A stretch of 64,000 nt of DNA from Rhizobium sp. SSA_523 (GCF_030435705.1 NZ_CP129382.1:3094501-3158500); one strand, 5' to 3'. Positions 45,405 to 55,414 are shown, counted from the first letter of the stretch. Numbers and translations: made by a program. Notes: generated from the letters alone by a model not told the origin.

Positions 45405-46522
45405 TCGCCGTCGGAGAAGGAAAATCCGGCACCGAGCCCCAACCCGCTTCCCAACTGGTCGTTCAGCCGCAGGATCAGGTCCCGGCTGTTCAGCAGGAGG
45501 AAATCCAGCTTCTGGCGCTGGAGGGGGTCGCTGACGGCCACCTCGACATCCGGCTCCATGTCTCTGGCGACCCGGATCAGCGAGCGCAACACGAACTGGA
45601 TGGAGGCCACGATGGATTGCTGGTCGTCGTTGAGAAGATCGCGGATCTCGGATCTGTCCAGAAGCGTGCGGATCCCCTCCAGATTGGCGGCCAGCATCTT
45701 GAAGGTCAGGCCGGAGCGCCAGAAGAGCGCCTGCTTGGGAAAGGTGGAATTGTCTTCCCCCTTGTAGAAGGTCTCGATGCGCTGGTCACGCGCGGCTTCC
45801 GCCGAATGCACGAGAAGACCAAGAACCGCGGTCACCGCTTCGCCGGGCGTGCGGAACACCCGGCTGTCGGCTCCCGGCTCCTTCCAATCCTTCTGAATGC
45901 CTGCCGGATCGTCCCAGATCTGGGAGAGTTCGGTCGCCACTCTCTGAATGCTTCCGGCAACCGCCAGGCCGTAGCGGCACCTGAAACCATCGACCTCGTC
46001 GACCAGCGCGTCCGACCCGGTGCCGTGGAGCACGAATTCGAGAGCGCCGAGCCCCTGCATCGCGACGCTCTTGCGTGCCAGTTGCACCGGCGAGGTGGCA
46101 TCCTCATCCGGCGTCGTCAGCAGGCCCTGCACCTGTCGCAGCCCGGTGCTCTTGCGATCCGGGTAGAACAGGACGCGCTCGAACCGGTTGTCCTCGATGA
46201 CGGGTCCAATGCGGACGATCTCGATATGGCCCCAGTCCAGCGCCGCGGCTTCGAAGGCTGCGCGGCCGGCCGCAAGCGTTTCGGCGGAAGGCTCCGCGCA
46301 TAATTGGCGCATGGCATCGGTGAGCCGGCTGCTTGAGGTGGAAAAGCTGCGATAGCCGGGGCGGATGACCTCATCCACGACCTTGTCCATCAGGCGTCTG
46401 GTCTCGTCCAGGGTAATGGGCTTGGGCGGCGAGAGATTGGCATCCTGGGCCTGCGGGCTCGCCGGACCAAAAAGGGTGGAAAGGGCTGTCAGCACCAAAG
46501 CGGAGGCAAGCTTGCGCATCAT
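45401..46522 (-). CDS. Imelysin-family protein, second copy, lacking the HxxE histidine
   Basis: The 373-aa product has a signal peptide (residues about 1-26) and the imelysin (M75-like) all-helical fold in two repeats. In the first repeat the family motif GxHxxE is altered to G157-L-G-A-L-E162: the glutamate is kept but the histidine is a glycine. The start at 46522 is fixed by a 4-bp overlap (ATGA) with the upstream cytochrome gene and GGAG 5 bp before it. It is divergent in sequence from the other imelysin of the operon. It probably binds iron or a partner protein in the periplasm without peptidase activity. Confidence 0.88.
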   Translation of the reverse strand: MMRKLASALVLTALSTLFGPASPQAQDANLSPPKPITLDETRRLMDKVVDEVIRPGYRSFSTSSSRLTDAMRQLCAEPSAETLAAGRAAFEAAALDWGHIEIVRIGPVIEDNRFERVLFYPDRKSTGLRQVQGLLTTPDEDATSPVQLARKSVAMQGLGALEFVLHGTGSDALVDEVDGFRCRYGLAVAGSIQRVATELSQIWDDPAGIQKDWKEPGADSRVFRTPGEAVTAVLGLLVHSAEAARDQRIETFYKGEDNSTFPKQALFWRSGLTFKMLAANLEGIRTLLDRSEIRDLLNDDQQSIVASIQFVLRSLIRVARDMEPDVEVAVSDPLQRQKLDFLLLNSRDLILRLNDQLGSGLGLGAGFSFSDGD

Positions 46523-48072
46523 AGAGACTCCAGAAAGGCCATCAACGCCGCGCGGTCCTCCGGCGGCGATGCGGCGAAGGCATTGCGGGCCGCCTCGGCC
46601 TCCCCACCGTGCCACAGAACGGCTTCGGTGAGGTTGCGGGCCCGCCCATCATGCAGGAAGAACGTGTGACCATTGCCATGGCTGGTCAGGCCTATACCCC
46701 AGAGCGGCGGCGTGCGCCACTCCTGGCCATTGGCACTCCCGACTGACTGGCCATCTGCCAGACCTTGGCCCATGTCGTGCAGCAGAAAATCGGAATAGGG
46801 CCAGATCAGCTGGAAGGACTGCGCCTGATCGTCCGCATCGCGCCGCGTGACGAATTTAGGCACATGGCAGCTGGCGCAACCGAGAGAGTAGAACAGGTTT
46901 TTGCCGGCAAGCACGTGAGGCTCCGAAACATTGCGGCGGGCCGGCACCGCAAGGTTCTTCGAGTAGAAGGTGACCAGATCCATGACAGTGTCGGGCGCCT
47001 CGCTGTCTCCGAGCCTCTCCTGGACACCATTTGCCAGTGAACGGCAATCATGCTCGGTCTTGCTGCAGTCACCATAGGGGTCGGGCCGATCGGGCGTCGA
47101 GAGGCCCATATCGCCGGAAAAGGCCGCCGCGACCTGATCGCGCACGGAGGCGTTCTGCGCCTTGAAGCCGAAGCGGCCAAGCGCCAGGTCTCCGGTTCGA
47201 TGGTCCCGGGTGAGGGCGGCGCGGCCGGAAATGCCGTCGCCATTGCGGTCATCCGGATCGGCCAGGGCCAGAATATCCGCCTCCGCTATGGCCTCGATCA
47301 GCCCCATGCCAAGCATGGGCGGCGCTATCCGCGGCGATAGGGTCGTATCCGGCTCCAGCGGCCCATAGGCAAGCTCAGCCACGCGGTAGTCCGGCTTGCG
47401 CAGCGACAAAGTGGTGCCGTCCGCCAGGACGACCGGGACCTCGGCATAGGTGATCACCATCTCACCTTCGGCGGCGAGGCCTGGCACTGCGAGATCCTGC
47501 AATTGCTCGCCGTAGGTGGCATCGGGGAAATTCAGGACCTCGTGGCGGGACAGGCTTGCCTGTTCGTCGGGCGTGCGCGCCGGGCGGGCAAGCCTCAGAA
47601 ACATCGATATCCTGTCTTTACCGCCTTCGGGCGGATGGCCGCGCCCATCCATGATATGGCAGCTCTGGCAGGCGCGCGCATTGTAGAGGGGGCCGAGCCC
47701 GTCGGAGGCCTGCGTGGAAGAGGGCGCGGCCACCCAGAGCTTGGTGAACAGCGCGTTGCCGAGCTTGAACCGCTCCTCCTCCGCGAAACTCAGATTGGCG
47801 GAGAAATGGGAAAAGGCATTGCCATTGGCTGCCGCGGTGGATGTGGCGGCGCCGCCGGACATGGCCTCGAAGGCTTCCGGCTTGGTGAAATCCTGCGTCG
47901 GCCGCGTCACCGCCGCAACGCGAGCGCGGTCGTGTTCCGGCAGATCGCTCCGTCGCAGGGGGAGCGTCTCACCGCCCAGGGCCGGCACAAGCAGACCGGC
48001 ACCGGCCAGGGCGCAGAGGAGGAGCATGGCAAGCGGATGAGTTCGCATTGTCGCCGCCAGGCCGCCCGGCAT
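46519..48072 (-). CDS. Di-heme c-type cytochrome/oxidoreductase (DUF1111)
   Basis: The 517-aa product has a signal peptide (about residues 9-34) and two c-type heme sites, C135-Q-S-C-H139 (NARACQSCHIMDG) and C399-A-S-C-H403 (GCASCHVPKF). The general form is that of DUF1111/thiol-oxidoreductase-like proteins with a distal conserved NGQEWRTPPLWGIGL and HDGRARNLTEAVLWHGGEA. It is a periplasmic electron-transfer protein. Lying between two imelysin genes, it may oxidise or reduce iron for the system; this is inference. Confidence 0.92.
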   Translation of the reverse strand: MPGGLAATMRTHPLAMLLLCALAGAGLLVPALGGETLPLRRSDLPEHDRARVAAVTRPTQDFTKPEAFEAMSGGAATSTAAANGNAFSHFSANLSFAEEERFKLGNALFTKLWVAAPSSTQASDGLGPLYNARACQSCHIMDGRGHPPEGGKDRISMFLRLARPARTPDEQASLSRHEVLNFPDATYGEQLQDLAVPGLAAEGEMVITYAEVPVVLADGTTLSLRKPDYRVAELAYGPLEPDTTLSPRIAPPMLGMGLIEAIAEADILALADPDDRNGDGISGRAALTRDHRTGDLALGRFGFKAQNASVRDQVAAAFSGDMGLSTPDRPDPYGDCSKTEHDCRSLANGVQERLGDSEAPDTVMDLVTFYSKNLAVPARRNVSEPHVLAGKNLFYSLGCASCHVPKFVTRRDADDQAQSFQLIWPYSDFLLHDMGQGLADGQSVGSANGQEWRTPPLWGIGLTSHGNGHTFFLHDGRARNLTEAVLWHGGEAEAARNAFAASPPEDRAALMAFLESL

Positions 48073-48096
48073 GCCGGACGGCGCTCTCCCTCGCTC

Positions 48097-49371
48097 TTAC
48101 TGGAACACTGCGTTCGGGTTGTCGAGGCTGTCGGAGCCCTCCAGCTTGATCGTGCCGAGATCGAGGGAGGCAATGACGCGCTCGATCGACTTGGTCTGGT
48201 CGATCAGTCCATCGATAGCGGCCTGGACAATGGCATTGCCCTGCGTATTGCCTTCACCGATCATCTGGTCATAGGCCTCGCCCGTCTTGGCCCGCTCGGC
48301 CATGGCATTCATGGCCGCCAGCGTCTTGGCCAGTTTCTCCGTCATTTCCGTGTCGAGCGCCGGATCCTTCGCCTTCACAAGCTCGGACAGCGAGGGGCCG
48401 CTCATCTTGGTGCCATCGACGCGCGTGTAGGTGCCGTTATAGGCGGAGGCAATGCCGATCGCATCATTCAGGTGCGAAGCATGCGTATTGTCGGAAAAGC
48501 AATCATGCTCCTCTTCGGGATCATGCAGCAGCAGGCCGAGCTTCATGCGTTCGCCCGCCAGTTCGCCATAGGACAGGGAGCCCATTCCGGTCAGGATCGC
48601 GGTGATGCCGGCCTTGGGATCTGCCGAGACGGTTTTGGTGGCATCGCCATCCGGCGCCCAGGCCGTCACCATGTCCTGCAGGTCCTGAACCAGAAGCGTA
48701 CTGGCGGCTTTCAGGTATTCGGCGCGTCGGTCGCAATTGCCATGCGTGCAATTGGCCTTGTCGTAATCGGTATAGGGGCGCTCGCCGGCGCCGGGACCGG
48801 TTCCATGCAGATCCTGTCCCCAGAGCAGGAATTCGATGGCATGATAGCCGGTGGCGACATTGGCTTCCACTTCGCCGGCCTCGTGCAGGCTGCGCAGCAG
48901 ATCCGGCGTGATCTTGGTGGCGTCGATCGCTTCGCCGTTCACCGTGAGCTTCGGATTGGCGATGACATTGGCGGTGTAATAGGCATTGCTGTCGCTCTCG
49001 GTGCCATAGGCGGGATCGACATAATCGACGAGGCCCTCATCCAGCGGCCAGGCATTCACCTTGCCCTCCCACTCGTCGACGATCGGATTGCCGAAGCGAT
49101 AGACCTCCGTCTGCTGGTAGGGCACGCGCGCCGCAATCCAGGCCTCGCGGGCTGCACGCAGCGTCTCCTGGGAAGGCTTGGCGATCAGCGCATCCACCGC
49201 CTTGTCCAGAGCTTTGGCGGTGATCAGAGAGTCTTCATATTTCGCATGCGCCAGATCGGCATAATGCTTGAGGACGGCTGCCGGCTCTGCGGCGCTCGCC
49301 GGCGTGACGGCAAAGGCTGCGGATGCGGCAAGAATGCCGATGGCGGCGCTGACAATCGTTCTGCGGATCAT
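48097..49371 (-). CDS. Imelysin-family iron-regulated protein (IrpA-like)
   Basis: The 424-aa product has a signal peptide (about residues 1-28, MIRRTIVSAAIGILAASAAF...SAA) and imelysin repeats with an intact GYHAIEFLLWG, that is GxHxxE with H177 and E180. A further ERPYTDYDKANCTHGNCDRRAEYL segment has two cysteines. The family (IrpA, ICMP, EfeO M75 domain) is linked to iron uptake. Start 49371 is chosen over a longer frame because AGGAGG lies 5 bp upstream. First gene of the four-gene operon; an Irr-like half-site lies in its promoter region. Confidence 0.93.
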   Translation of the reverse strand: MIRRTIVSAAIGILAASAAFAVTPASAAEPAAVLKHYADLAHAKYEDSLITAKALDKAVDALIAKPSQETLRAAREAWIAARVPYQQTEVYRFGNPIVDEWEGKVNAWPLDEGLVDYVDPAYGTESDSNAYYTANVIANPKLTVNGEAIDATKITPDLLRSLHEAGEVEANVATGYHAIEFLLWGQDLHGTGPGAGERPYTDYDKANCTHGNCDRRAEYLKAASTLLVQDLQDMVTAWAPDGDATKTVSADPKAGITAILTGMGSLSYGELAGERMKLGLLLHDPEEEHDCFSDNTHASHLNDAIGIASAYNGTYTRVDGTKMSGPSLSELVKAKDPALDTEMTEKLAKTLAAMNAMAERAKTGEAYDQMIGEGNTQGNAIVQAAIDGLIDQTKSIERVIASLDLGTIKLEGSDSLDNPNAVFQ

Positions 49372-49408
49372 GACCCCTCCTAAACAGATTGGAACCCGAT
49401 AGGCAGGT

Positions 49409-49454
49409 GTCATGCAGCATTCGATTTCTAGTGTCAAACGATCTAGTTTAGAAT
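49409..49454 (-). promoter_or_regulatory. Candidate promoter and Irr-like half-site of the imelysin operon
   Basis: On the minus strand TTGACA (49437-49432) could be the -35 box with CATGAC (49414-49409) 17 bp on. Next to it is ATTCTAAA (49454-49447), one half of the Irr iron-control element (TTTAGAA...TTCTAAA); the other half is poorly matched. Confidence 0.35.
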
Positions 49455-49499
49455 GACTAGAAGCCCGGCCAGTAGAGCTGGCGTTCTACTGTCCTGCGC

Positions 49500-50780
49500 T
49501 CAAGTGTCGCGCCGCATCCTGCAGATGAAGAAGCCGTCCGTGCCGGTCGATGCCGGCGTCAGCGTCAGCATCGTTGATTGGCGATCATAGGGCTTCAGGC
49601 TCGCTTCGCCGAACAGGCTGTTCCAGCTGGCGAGACTATCGATCGGCTGGAATTGCGGATTGGCCTGGCAGAACCGGTCGATCTGCGAGGCGTTTTCCTG
49701 CGGCAGGACAGAACAGGTGACGTAGACCAGCTGACCCCCCGGCCGCACGTAGCGTGCGGCGGCGTCCAGCGCCTCGTGCTGCTGCTGCAGCCGCTCCTCG
49801 ATGTTCTTTTCCGTCAGCCGCCATTTCGTATCGGGACGGCGGCGCCAGGTGCCGGTGCCGGTGCAGGGCGCATCGACCAGGACCGCATCGAGCCGGCCTT
49901 CGAAGGCTTCAAGATCGCGCGCATCGTCATGGACCTGCACATTGCGGGTGCCGGCCCGGCGCAGTCTCTCGATGATCGGAGCCAGCCTCTTGCGGTCTGC
50001 GTCATAGGCGTGAACCTGGCCCTTGTTGTTCATCTGGGCTGAAAGCGCCAGCGTCTTGCCGCCACCGCCGGCGCAGTAATCCAGCACCTGTTGACCTTCG
50101 CCCGGCTGCACGAGTTCGGCAACGATCTGCGAGCCCTCGTCCTGCACCTCGAACCAGCCCTTCTGGAAGGATAGTTCCGCTGTGACATTCGGCAGGCGGG
50201 AGGGGCCGTCGCCGGACGCAATGCGCACACCCTTGCTGGCCAGTCTGGTCGCTACCGCACCGGATCGGTCGAGGGCCTTCAGCACCTTGTCGCGCGATGC
50301 CTTCAGCGTATTGACGCGCAGATCGAGCGTCGGCCGCCCGGCCATGGCCTGCGCCTCGCGCAGCCAGTTCTCGCCGAACGCATCTTGGAAGGCCCCGACC
50401 AGCCAGTCGGGAATATCCCCCTGAACATGCAGCGGCGCATCGGCCAGCTTTCGGGTGGCCAGAGGCGTCAGATCCGGACATTCCGGCGCGAACTTGTCAT
50501 CGGATAATTCTGTGGCGAGACGCTCGGTCGTAAAGCCCCACTGGCGGAGCAGAACGGCGTAGACGAGGGCAGTCTCGCTATCGCTGTCCATCATGAAGCC
50601 ATGCGACAGTCGCATCCGCAGGGCATCATAGACGATATTGCCGATGGCGGCCCGGTCGCCCGAGCCGGCGAAACGATGGGCAAGCCCCCAATCCTTCAGG
50701 GCATCGGCAACCGGCCTGCGGCGTGTCTCGATATCTGCCAGCACTTCGACGGCTGCTGCCATTCGTCCGCCTAGTCGCAT
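49500..50780 (-). CDS. RsmB/NOP-family RNA 5-cytosine methyltransferase
   Basis: The 426-aa product has an N-terminal NusB-like RNA-binding part (about residues 5-130) and a SAM methyltransferase core: VLDYCAGGGGKTLALSAQMNNKG (motif I), VLVDAPCTGTGTWRRRPD (motif IV, catalytic-cycle Cys) and VYVTCSVLPQENASQ (motif VI, nucleophilic Cys). It methylates cytosine C5 in rRNA; the position (for example 16S C967) is assumed from family only. An RlpA-like gene lies upstream on the same strand. Confidence 0.92.
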   Translation of the reverse strand: MRLGGRMAAAVEVLADIETRRRPVADALKDWGLAHRFAGSGDRAAIGNIVYDALRMRLSHGFMMDSDSETALVYAVLLRQWGFTTERLATELSDDKFAPECPDLTPLATRKLADAPLHVQGDIPDWLVGAFQDAFGENWLREAQAMAGRPTLDLRVNTLKASRDKVLKALDRSGAVATRLASKGVRIASGDGPSRLPNVTAELSFQKGWFEVQDEGSQIVAELVQPGEGQQVLDYCAGGGGKTLALSAQMNNKGQVHAYDADRKRLAPIIERLRRAGTRNVQVHDDARDLEAFEGRLDAVLVDAPCTGTGTWRRRPDTKWRLTEKNIEERLQQQHEALDAAARYVRPGGQLVYVTCSVLPQENASQIDRFCQANPQFQPIDSLASWNSLFGEASLKPYDRQSTMLTLTPASTGTDGFFICRMRRDT

Positions 50781-50887
50781 TGCCCGTCTCCTTGCTGTGT
50801 CAGGCGGCGTTTAGCCCTGATCGGCGGCAAGGGCAAGCCAAAGCCCAGGCCGACACCAAAGCCCGAGCCGGGCGGCGGGTCTCTCTT

Positions 50888-51250
50888 TTAGCCGAGGACT
50901 TCGTAGCAGACCTGCGCGGTGCCGGAGCTGACCATGCCGATATCCTTCGCGGCGGCCTTGGAAAGATCGAGAACCCGGCCGCGGATGAACGGGCCGCGAT
51001 CATTGACGCGCACCACGACGCTCTTGCCGTTGCGCTTGTTGGTGACTTTGAGTTTCGTGCCGAAGCGCAGCGACTTGTGGGCCGCCGTCATCTTCGACGG
51101 GTTCATCCGTTCTCCGGACGCTGTCTTGGAGTGCAGCGCATACCAGGATGCGTGACCACAACCTGGTGCGGCATTGGCAGCCTGTGTTCCCATCAGTGTG
51201 ACGGATGCGATGGCGACGGCGGTGAAAAGCGAGCGTGTTGTGAAGTTCAA
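50888..51250 (-). CDS. RlpA-like septal-ring/DPBB-domain protein
   Basis: The 120-aa product has a signal peptide ([23 protein letters not shown]) and an RlpA-type double-psi beta-barrel: [53 protein letters not shown] with the conserved Asp-Arg-Gly-Pro-Phe. It resembles the lytic transglycosylase RlpA, acting on peptidoglycan in the periplasm. The start is a TTG at 51250, with AAAGGGA 10 bp before it: the 30 codons between an ATG at 51340 and this point do not look like a signal peptide or conserved sequence. No SPOR domain is present. Confidence 0.82.
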   Translation of the reverse strand: MNFTTRSLFTAVAIASVTLMGTQAANAAPGCGHASWYALHSKTASGERMNPSKMTAAHKSLRFGTKLKVTNKRNGKSVVVRVNDRGPFIRGRVLDLSKAAAKDIGMVSSGTAQVCYEVLG

Positions 51251-51597
51251 AATCCCGTTGTCCCTTTGTAAAGCCCTAAACTTGCTTGCGGCGGGCTTAA
51301 GCAGGGCCAAAAACGGCGGAAACGTGGACTCCGCGATCACGCAATATTTCAGTCTGAAACATTCGTGATAGAAAGCCGGCTAATGATAGGAGGCGATGGA
51401 GTTGGAAAAAGTTTATAAGAATCAGGCTGCAAGTGGAACGCTGTTCCGCCTCTGTCCCAGCCTGCTCGAAGTTCACGAAACGCCGCGAATTATTTTTATT
51501 CGCTTAGGCAAGTTTTCGCCCTAATGGCGCGAATTTTGGCGCTTCTGCCTCAGGAATGAAGAAAGTGTAACCCGCGATATGCCATAAAATGGAAATT

Positions 51598-52530
51598 TCA
51601 CCCTGAGGAAAGAGTGGTTTTCGCACCTTCCACCGATGCCTCATGCACTGTTTCGCTGGCTTCCCAGCGCCCGTCCTGCCAGAGCTGACGGAGAGACATT
51701 CCGTAGTCCGGGTACAGAAACTTAAACCCAAGATTGCAGATCTTGGCATTCGAGACGCGCTTGTTTTCGCCGTAGAAGGAGCGTGCCATGGGCGTCAGCT
51801 CCGCCGTTTCGAAAGCCTGCTCTGGCGGAGGATCGATGCCCATCAGCTGCGCAGCCAGGCTCACGACATCCTGCGGCGGGGCCGGTTCGCTATCGGTCAC
51901 ATTGAAGATCCCGCCAAGCGAGCGCTCCATCAGAAAAAGGCAGGCGCGACCGATATCTTCCACGCGGATACGGTTGAACACCTGCCCCGGCTTGACCAGC
52001 CGCCGCGCGCTGCCCTTGGACAGGGCGATGAAACCGTTGCGCCCGGGCCCGTAAATGCCGGATAGACGTAAGATAGAAAGCGGAATTCCGGCGCTTTCGG
52101 CAAGCGCCTGCCAGGTCAGTTCCGCATCCATCCGCTCCAGTGACCGCGTCGAGACGGGCCTGCAGGGCGTCTCCTCATCCACCCAGGCACCTGCGTGATC
52201 ACCATAGACGCCGACCGTGGAGAGGTAGCCGATCCATTCCAGGCGCGGGAAGAGCGGCCGCAGATCACCGGAGAGAAGGTTTACCAGACGGTCGCCCTCG
52301 GCGCCCGGCGCGATCGACTGGACGAGATGGGTCACCTGCGCCAGATGGGCGCGCAAGTCCTCGGACAGGGACGATCCATCGAAGAGGAACGGCTGCATGC
52401 CGGCCGCGCGCAGGAGGGGCATCTTCTCGGCGCTGCGCGTCGTGCCGGCAACCGCCGCGCCGGCCTTCAACGCTTCCGCGGCGATGCACTGGCCCGAATA
52501 ACCGGCACCGAAGATCATCATGCGCATCAT
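51598..52530 (-). CDS. NAD(P)-dependent epimerase/dehydratase-like protein (YeeZ-type)
   Basis: The 310-aa product is an extended short-chain dehydrogenase with a Rossmann start [21 protein letters not shown] and a YxxxK-like region altered to [11 protein letters not shown] (Y-x4), as in YeeZ/YbjT-like atypical SDRs; [29 protein letters not shown] are further landmarks. It overlaps queG by 4 bp. The start at 52530 is set by GGAG 5 bp upstream. Substrate unknown. Confidence 0.88.
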   Translation of the reverse strand: MMRMMIFGAGYSGQCIAAEALKAGAAVAGTTRSAEKMPLLRAAGMQPFLFDGSSLSEDLRAHLAQVTHLVQSIAPGAEGDRLVNLLSGDLRPLFPRLEWIGYLSTVGVYGDHAGAWVDEETPCRPVSTRSLERMDAELTWQALAESAGIPLSILRLSGIYGPGRNGFIALSKGSARRLVKPGQVFNRIRVEDIGRACLFLMERSLGGIFNVTDSEPAPPQDVVSLAAQLMGIDPPPEQAFETAELTPMARSFYGENKRVSNAKICNLGFKFLYPDYGMSLRQLWQDGRWEASETVHEASVEGAKTTLSSG

Positions 52531-53711
52531 GCCTGCTCCGTCATCTGCCACTCCGCCCTGACCTCCGGCTCGCCGTCCTGCGCATGCGTGGCGCGCAAAA
52601 TGGCAAAGGCCTCCGGTTCCATCAGGCGCGACAGCGCCCAGACGGCCATGGCACGCACGGTCGGCGAGGGATCGCGCAGAAGGGTGAGGCAAGGCTCGAT
52701 CAATGCGCTTCGGCCGGAATTGCCTGCCGCGATCAGTACATTGCGCACGAAACGGTCGCGCCCGATCCGTTTGACGGGCGACCCGCTGAACAGGCTGCGG
52801 AAGCTGCTGTCGTCGAGGGTGAGCAAGGTTTCGATCCGGGGCTCCTTCAGGTCTTCGCGTGCCTTCAGTTTCATCTCCGACGCTTCCGCCGCGAATTTGT
52901 TCCACGGACAGGCGGCCAGGCAATCATCGCAGCCATAGATGCGATTGCCGATCAGCGGTCGCAATTGCGGATCGATGGGCCCTTTGTGTTCAATGGTCAG
53001 ATAGGAGATGCAGCGCCGGGCATCGATCTGATAGGGCGCAGGAAAGGCATTTGTCGGACAGGCGTCCAGACAGGCCCGGCAGGAGCCGCAATGGTCGCGC
53101 TCCGGCGCATCGATCTCCAGTTCGGCAGTGGTGAACAGGCTGCCGAGAAAGAGCCAGGACCCATGCATGCGCGATACGAGATTGGTATGCTTGCCCTGCC
53201 AGCCAAGACCAGCGGCCTCTGCGAGCGGCTTTTCCATCACCGGCGCCGTATCGACGAAGACCTTCACGTCTTCCGCCGCGCGCGCCGCAAAGCGGGTAGC
53301 GATCTCCTTCAGCCGTCCCTTGATCACGTCGTGATAATCGCGGTTGCGGGCATAAACGGAGATGGCGGCGCGATCCGGTTTGTCCAGCACCGCGCGCGGA
53401 TCCTCGTCCGGCCCGTAATTCATGCCGAACATGACGATGGAGCGGACCTCGCTCCACAAGACGCGCGGATCGGCGCGACGCGCCTGCGTCTCTTCCATCC
53501 AGCTCATTGTGCCGTGGCGCCCGGCCTCGACAAAGGCGGCCAGCCGGGCCGGAGCCTGCGGTGCCCGATCCGGAAGCGTGATGCGACAGAGATCAAAGCC
53601 CTGCGCCGCCGCCTCGGCGCGCAGAAAGGCCGTCAGCTTTCGCCGGCGTTCGATATCCTTCGGTGATACCGACGCAGCGGGGCTGTCATGATCAGAAGTC
53701 GAGATCCGCAT
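52527..53711 (-). CDS. queG: Epoxyqueuosine reductase
   Basis: The 394-aa product has a cobalamin-binding N-terminal domain (about residues 30-190), a ferredoxin domain with two 4Fe-4S motifs, [16 protein letters not shown] and [13 protein letters not shown], and HEAT-like C-terminal repeats ([16 protein letters not shown]). QueG makes queuosine from epoxyqueuosine in the last step of Q-tRNA synthesis. It overlaps the GST gene by 20 bp and the epimerase gene by 4 bp, so it is the middle gene of an operon. Confidence 0.95.
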   Translation of the reverse strand: MRISTSDHDSPAASVSPKDIERRRKLTAFLRAEAAAQGFDLCRITLPDRAPQAPARLAAFVEAGRHGTMSWMEETQARRADPRVLWSEVRSIVMFGMNYGPDEDPRAVLDKPDRAAISVYARNRDYHDVIKGRLKEIATRFAARAAEDVKVFVDTAPVMEKPLAEAAGLGWQGKHTNLVSRMHGSWLFLGSLFTTAELEIDAPERDHCGSCRACLDACPTNAFPAPYQIDARRCISYLTIEHKGPIDPQLRPLIGNRIYGCDDCLAACPWNKFAAEASEMKLKAREDLKEPRIETLLTLDDSSFRSLFSGSPVKRIGRDRFVRNVLIAAGNSGRSALIEPCLTLLRDPSPTVRAMAVWALSRLMEPEAFAILRATHAQDGEPEVRAEWQMTEQA

Positions 53712-54384
53712 AATGAGATACCGGCGTAATGCCGCGAATACGTTCTGCCAGGAGCGGACGGAACGAAGGCCGCGATTTCAGCCTCTGATACCATTCCTTC
53801 GCAACCGGTGTCTCCTGCCAATCGATTTCGCCGAGATAATCCAGCACCGAGATGGACGCGGCCGCCGCAAGATCGGCATAACTCAGGCGGTCGCCGGCGA
53901 GCCAGGTGCGGGAGCCGGCAAGCCAGGCGAGATATTTCATGTGCTGGCGGATATTGGCGCGCGCCGTCCTCAGGACCTTGCTGTCAGGTGCGCCGCCGCC
54001 TTGCGACGGCGTCATCTGCAGCTTGTAGACCCGCTCCCGCGTCAAGGGCTTCGTCACATCCTGTTCGAGCTTCTGCAGGAACCATTCCGTCAGGCGGCGG
54101 ATCTCAGCGCGCTGGAAGGGGTCCTCGGCAAACAGACGACGCTCCCGCTTCAGCACGCCATGCGTCTCGTCCAGGAATTCCAGAAGAACGCTCGGCCCGC
54201 ACAGGACCCGCATATTGTCGTCGACATAGACGGGCAGCGAGCCGGCCGGATTAAGCGTCAGAAATTCGCGGCGCTTCTCCCAGGGCTGCTCCTCGACGAA
54301 ATCCGTCTGAAAACCGTATTCCGCCAAGATCAGCCGGACGAAGCGGGAGGCAGAGGACATGGGATGATGATAAAGCGTGGGCAT
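53692..54384 (-). CDS. Glutathione S-transferase-family protein
   Basis: The 230-aa product has the N-terminal thioredoxin-like GST domain ([57 protein letters not shown], the Pro-Ser-type glutathione site) and an all-helical C-terminal domain (about 95-215; [21 protein letters not shown]). It is the first gene of the GST-queG-epimerase operon. It is divergent from uppP. The substrate is unknown. Confidence 0.9.
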   Translation of the reverse strand: MPTLYHHPMSSASRFVRLILAEYGFQTDFVEEQPWEKRREFLTLNPAGSLPVYVDDNMRVLCGPSVLLEFLDETHGVLKRERRLFAEDPFQRAEIRRLTEWFLQKLEQDVTKPLTRERVYKLQMTPSQGGGAPDSKVLRTARANIRQHMKYLAWLAGSRTWLAGDRLSYADLAAAASISVLDYLGEIDWQETPVAKEWYQRLKSRPSFRPLLAERIRGITPVSHYADLDF

Positions 54385-54544
54385 CGATACTCGAAAATGA
54401 CGAATGTTGTGGTAAGCCTGAGGCGGTCGCGATCACCAAAGCCCGAATATGGCTGACATAAGGCAGCCATGAAGGTTTAGTAGGGCCTACGCGCTCATTT
54501 GCCTCCCCACATAATTCCCCACCCTTGTTAATAAAGGATCAAGA

Positions 54545-55351
54545 ATGGCGGACCAATCTATCGTCAGTGCCCTTGTTCTCGGCCTGATTGAGGGGCTGAC
54601 CGAGTTCATCCCCGTTTCTTCCACCGCCCATGTTCTTCTGGCCGGCCACTTTCTCGGTTTCGAATCACCGGGCAATACATTCGCCGTCCTCATTCAGCTC
54701 GGCGCCATCCTGGCCATTCTGCTGGTGTATTTTCAGAAGCTGCTCGGCGTCGCCCTGTCTCTGCCCACCAGCGCCCAGTCCCGCCGCTTCGTCCTCACCG
54801 TCCTCGTGGGCTTCCTGCCGGCCGCGGTGATCGGCGCGCTCGCGCATGATTTCATCAAGAGCGTGCTCTTCGAAACCCCCATGCTGATCTGCGTGATGCT
54901 CATCATCGGCGGCGTGATCCTGCTGGTCGTCGACAGAATGCAGTTCGAGCCGCGCTATACCGATGCCATGACCTATCCGCCGGGCCTCGCCTTCAAGATC
55001 GGGCTGTTCCAGTGCCTGGCCATGATTCCGGGGACATCGCGCTCCGGCGCCACGATCGTCGGTTCTCTGCTGATGGGGACGGATAAGCGCTCTGCGGCGG
55101 AATTCTCGTTCTTCCTGGCCATGCCGACCATGGTCGGCGCTTTCGTGCTCGATCTCTACAAGAACCGCGATATCCTGAGTTTCGATGATCTTGGCATCAT
55201 CGCCATCGGCTTCGTCGCGGCCTTCGTCACAGCGCTGTTCGTCGTACGGGGATTGTTGAACTTCGTCTCAAGCCGGGGCTTTGCGCCATTCGCCTATTGG
55301 CGGATCCTTGTCGGCTTTGCAGGCCTTGCCGGCCTGCTCATCACGGGCTGA
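54545..55351 (+). CDS. uppP: Undecaprenyl-diphosphatase (bacitracin-resistance type)
   Basis: The 268-aa membrane protein has seven to eight helices and both active-site motifs: [14 protein letters not shown] (E16, E20, H29) and PGTSRSGAT with a conserved Arg. It removes the pyrophosphate from undecaprenyl diphosphate to recycle the lipid carrier for peptidoglycan and other polysaccharides. The start is fixed by the conserved N-terminus. No clear partner gene adjoins it. Confidence 0.96.
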   Translation: MADQSIVSALVLGLIEGLTEFIPVSSTAHVLLAGHFLGFESPGNTFAVLIQLGAILAILLVYFQKLLGVALSLPTSAQSRRFVLTVLVGFLPAAVIGALAHDFIKSVLFETPMLICVMLIIGGVILLVVDRMQFEPRYTDAMTYPPGLAFKIGLFQCLAMIPGTSRSGATIVGSLLMGTDKRSAAEFSFFLAMPTMVGAFVLDLYKNRDILSFDDLGIIAIGFVAAFVTALFVVRGLLNFVSSRGFAPFAYWRILVGFAGLAGLLITG

Positions 55352-55363
55352 TGCACCGTCTAA

Positions 55364-55390
55364 GGGCGGATCCTGAAAAAGGGTCCGCCC
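55364..55390. terminator. Hairpin after uppP
   Basis: GGGCGGA (55364-55370) pairs with TCCGCCC (55384-55390) around a loop with five A; no T run follows on the plus strand. A second perfect palindrome TCCTGATCAGGA adjoins at 55392-55403. It lies between convergent genes. Confidence 0.45.
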
Positions 55391-55414
55391 GTCCTGATCA
55401 GGATCGTGTCGACC

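Noticed and set aside
47503..49383. A 626-codon plus-strand open frame
   Set aside because: It is antisense to the imelysin and cytochrome genes, which carry signal peptides and heme motifs; the shadow protein has no motif.
51504..51749. An 81-codon minus-strand frame in the gap before the epimerase gene
   Set aside because: It overlaps the 3' end of the epimerase gene in another frame and the free part has no motif or ribosome-binding site.
52140..53666. A 508-codon plus-strand open frame
   Set aside because: It is antisense to queG, whose iron-sulfur motifs are intact.
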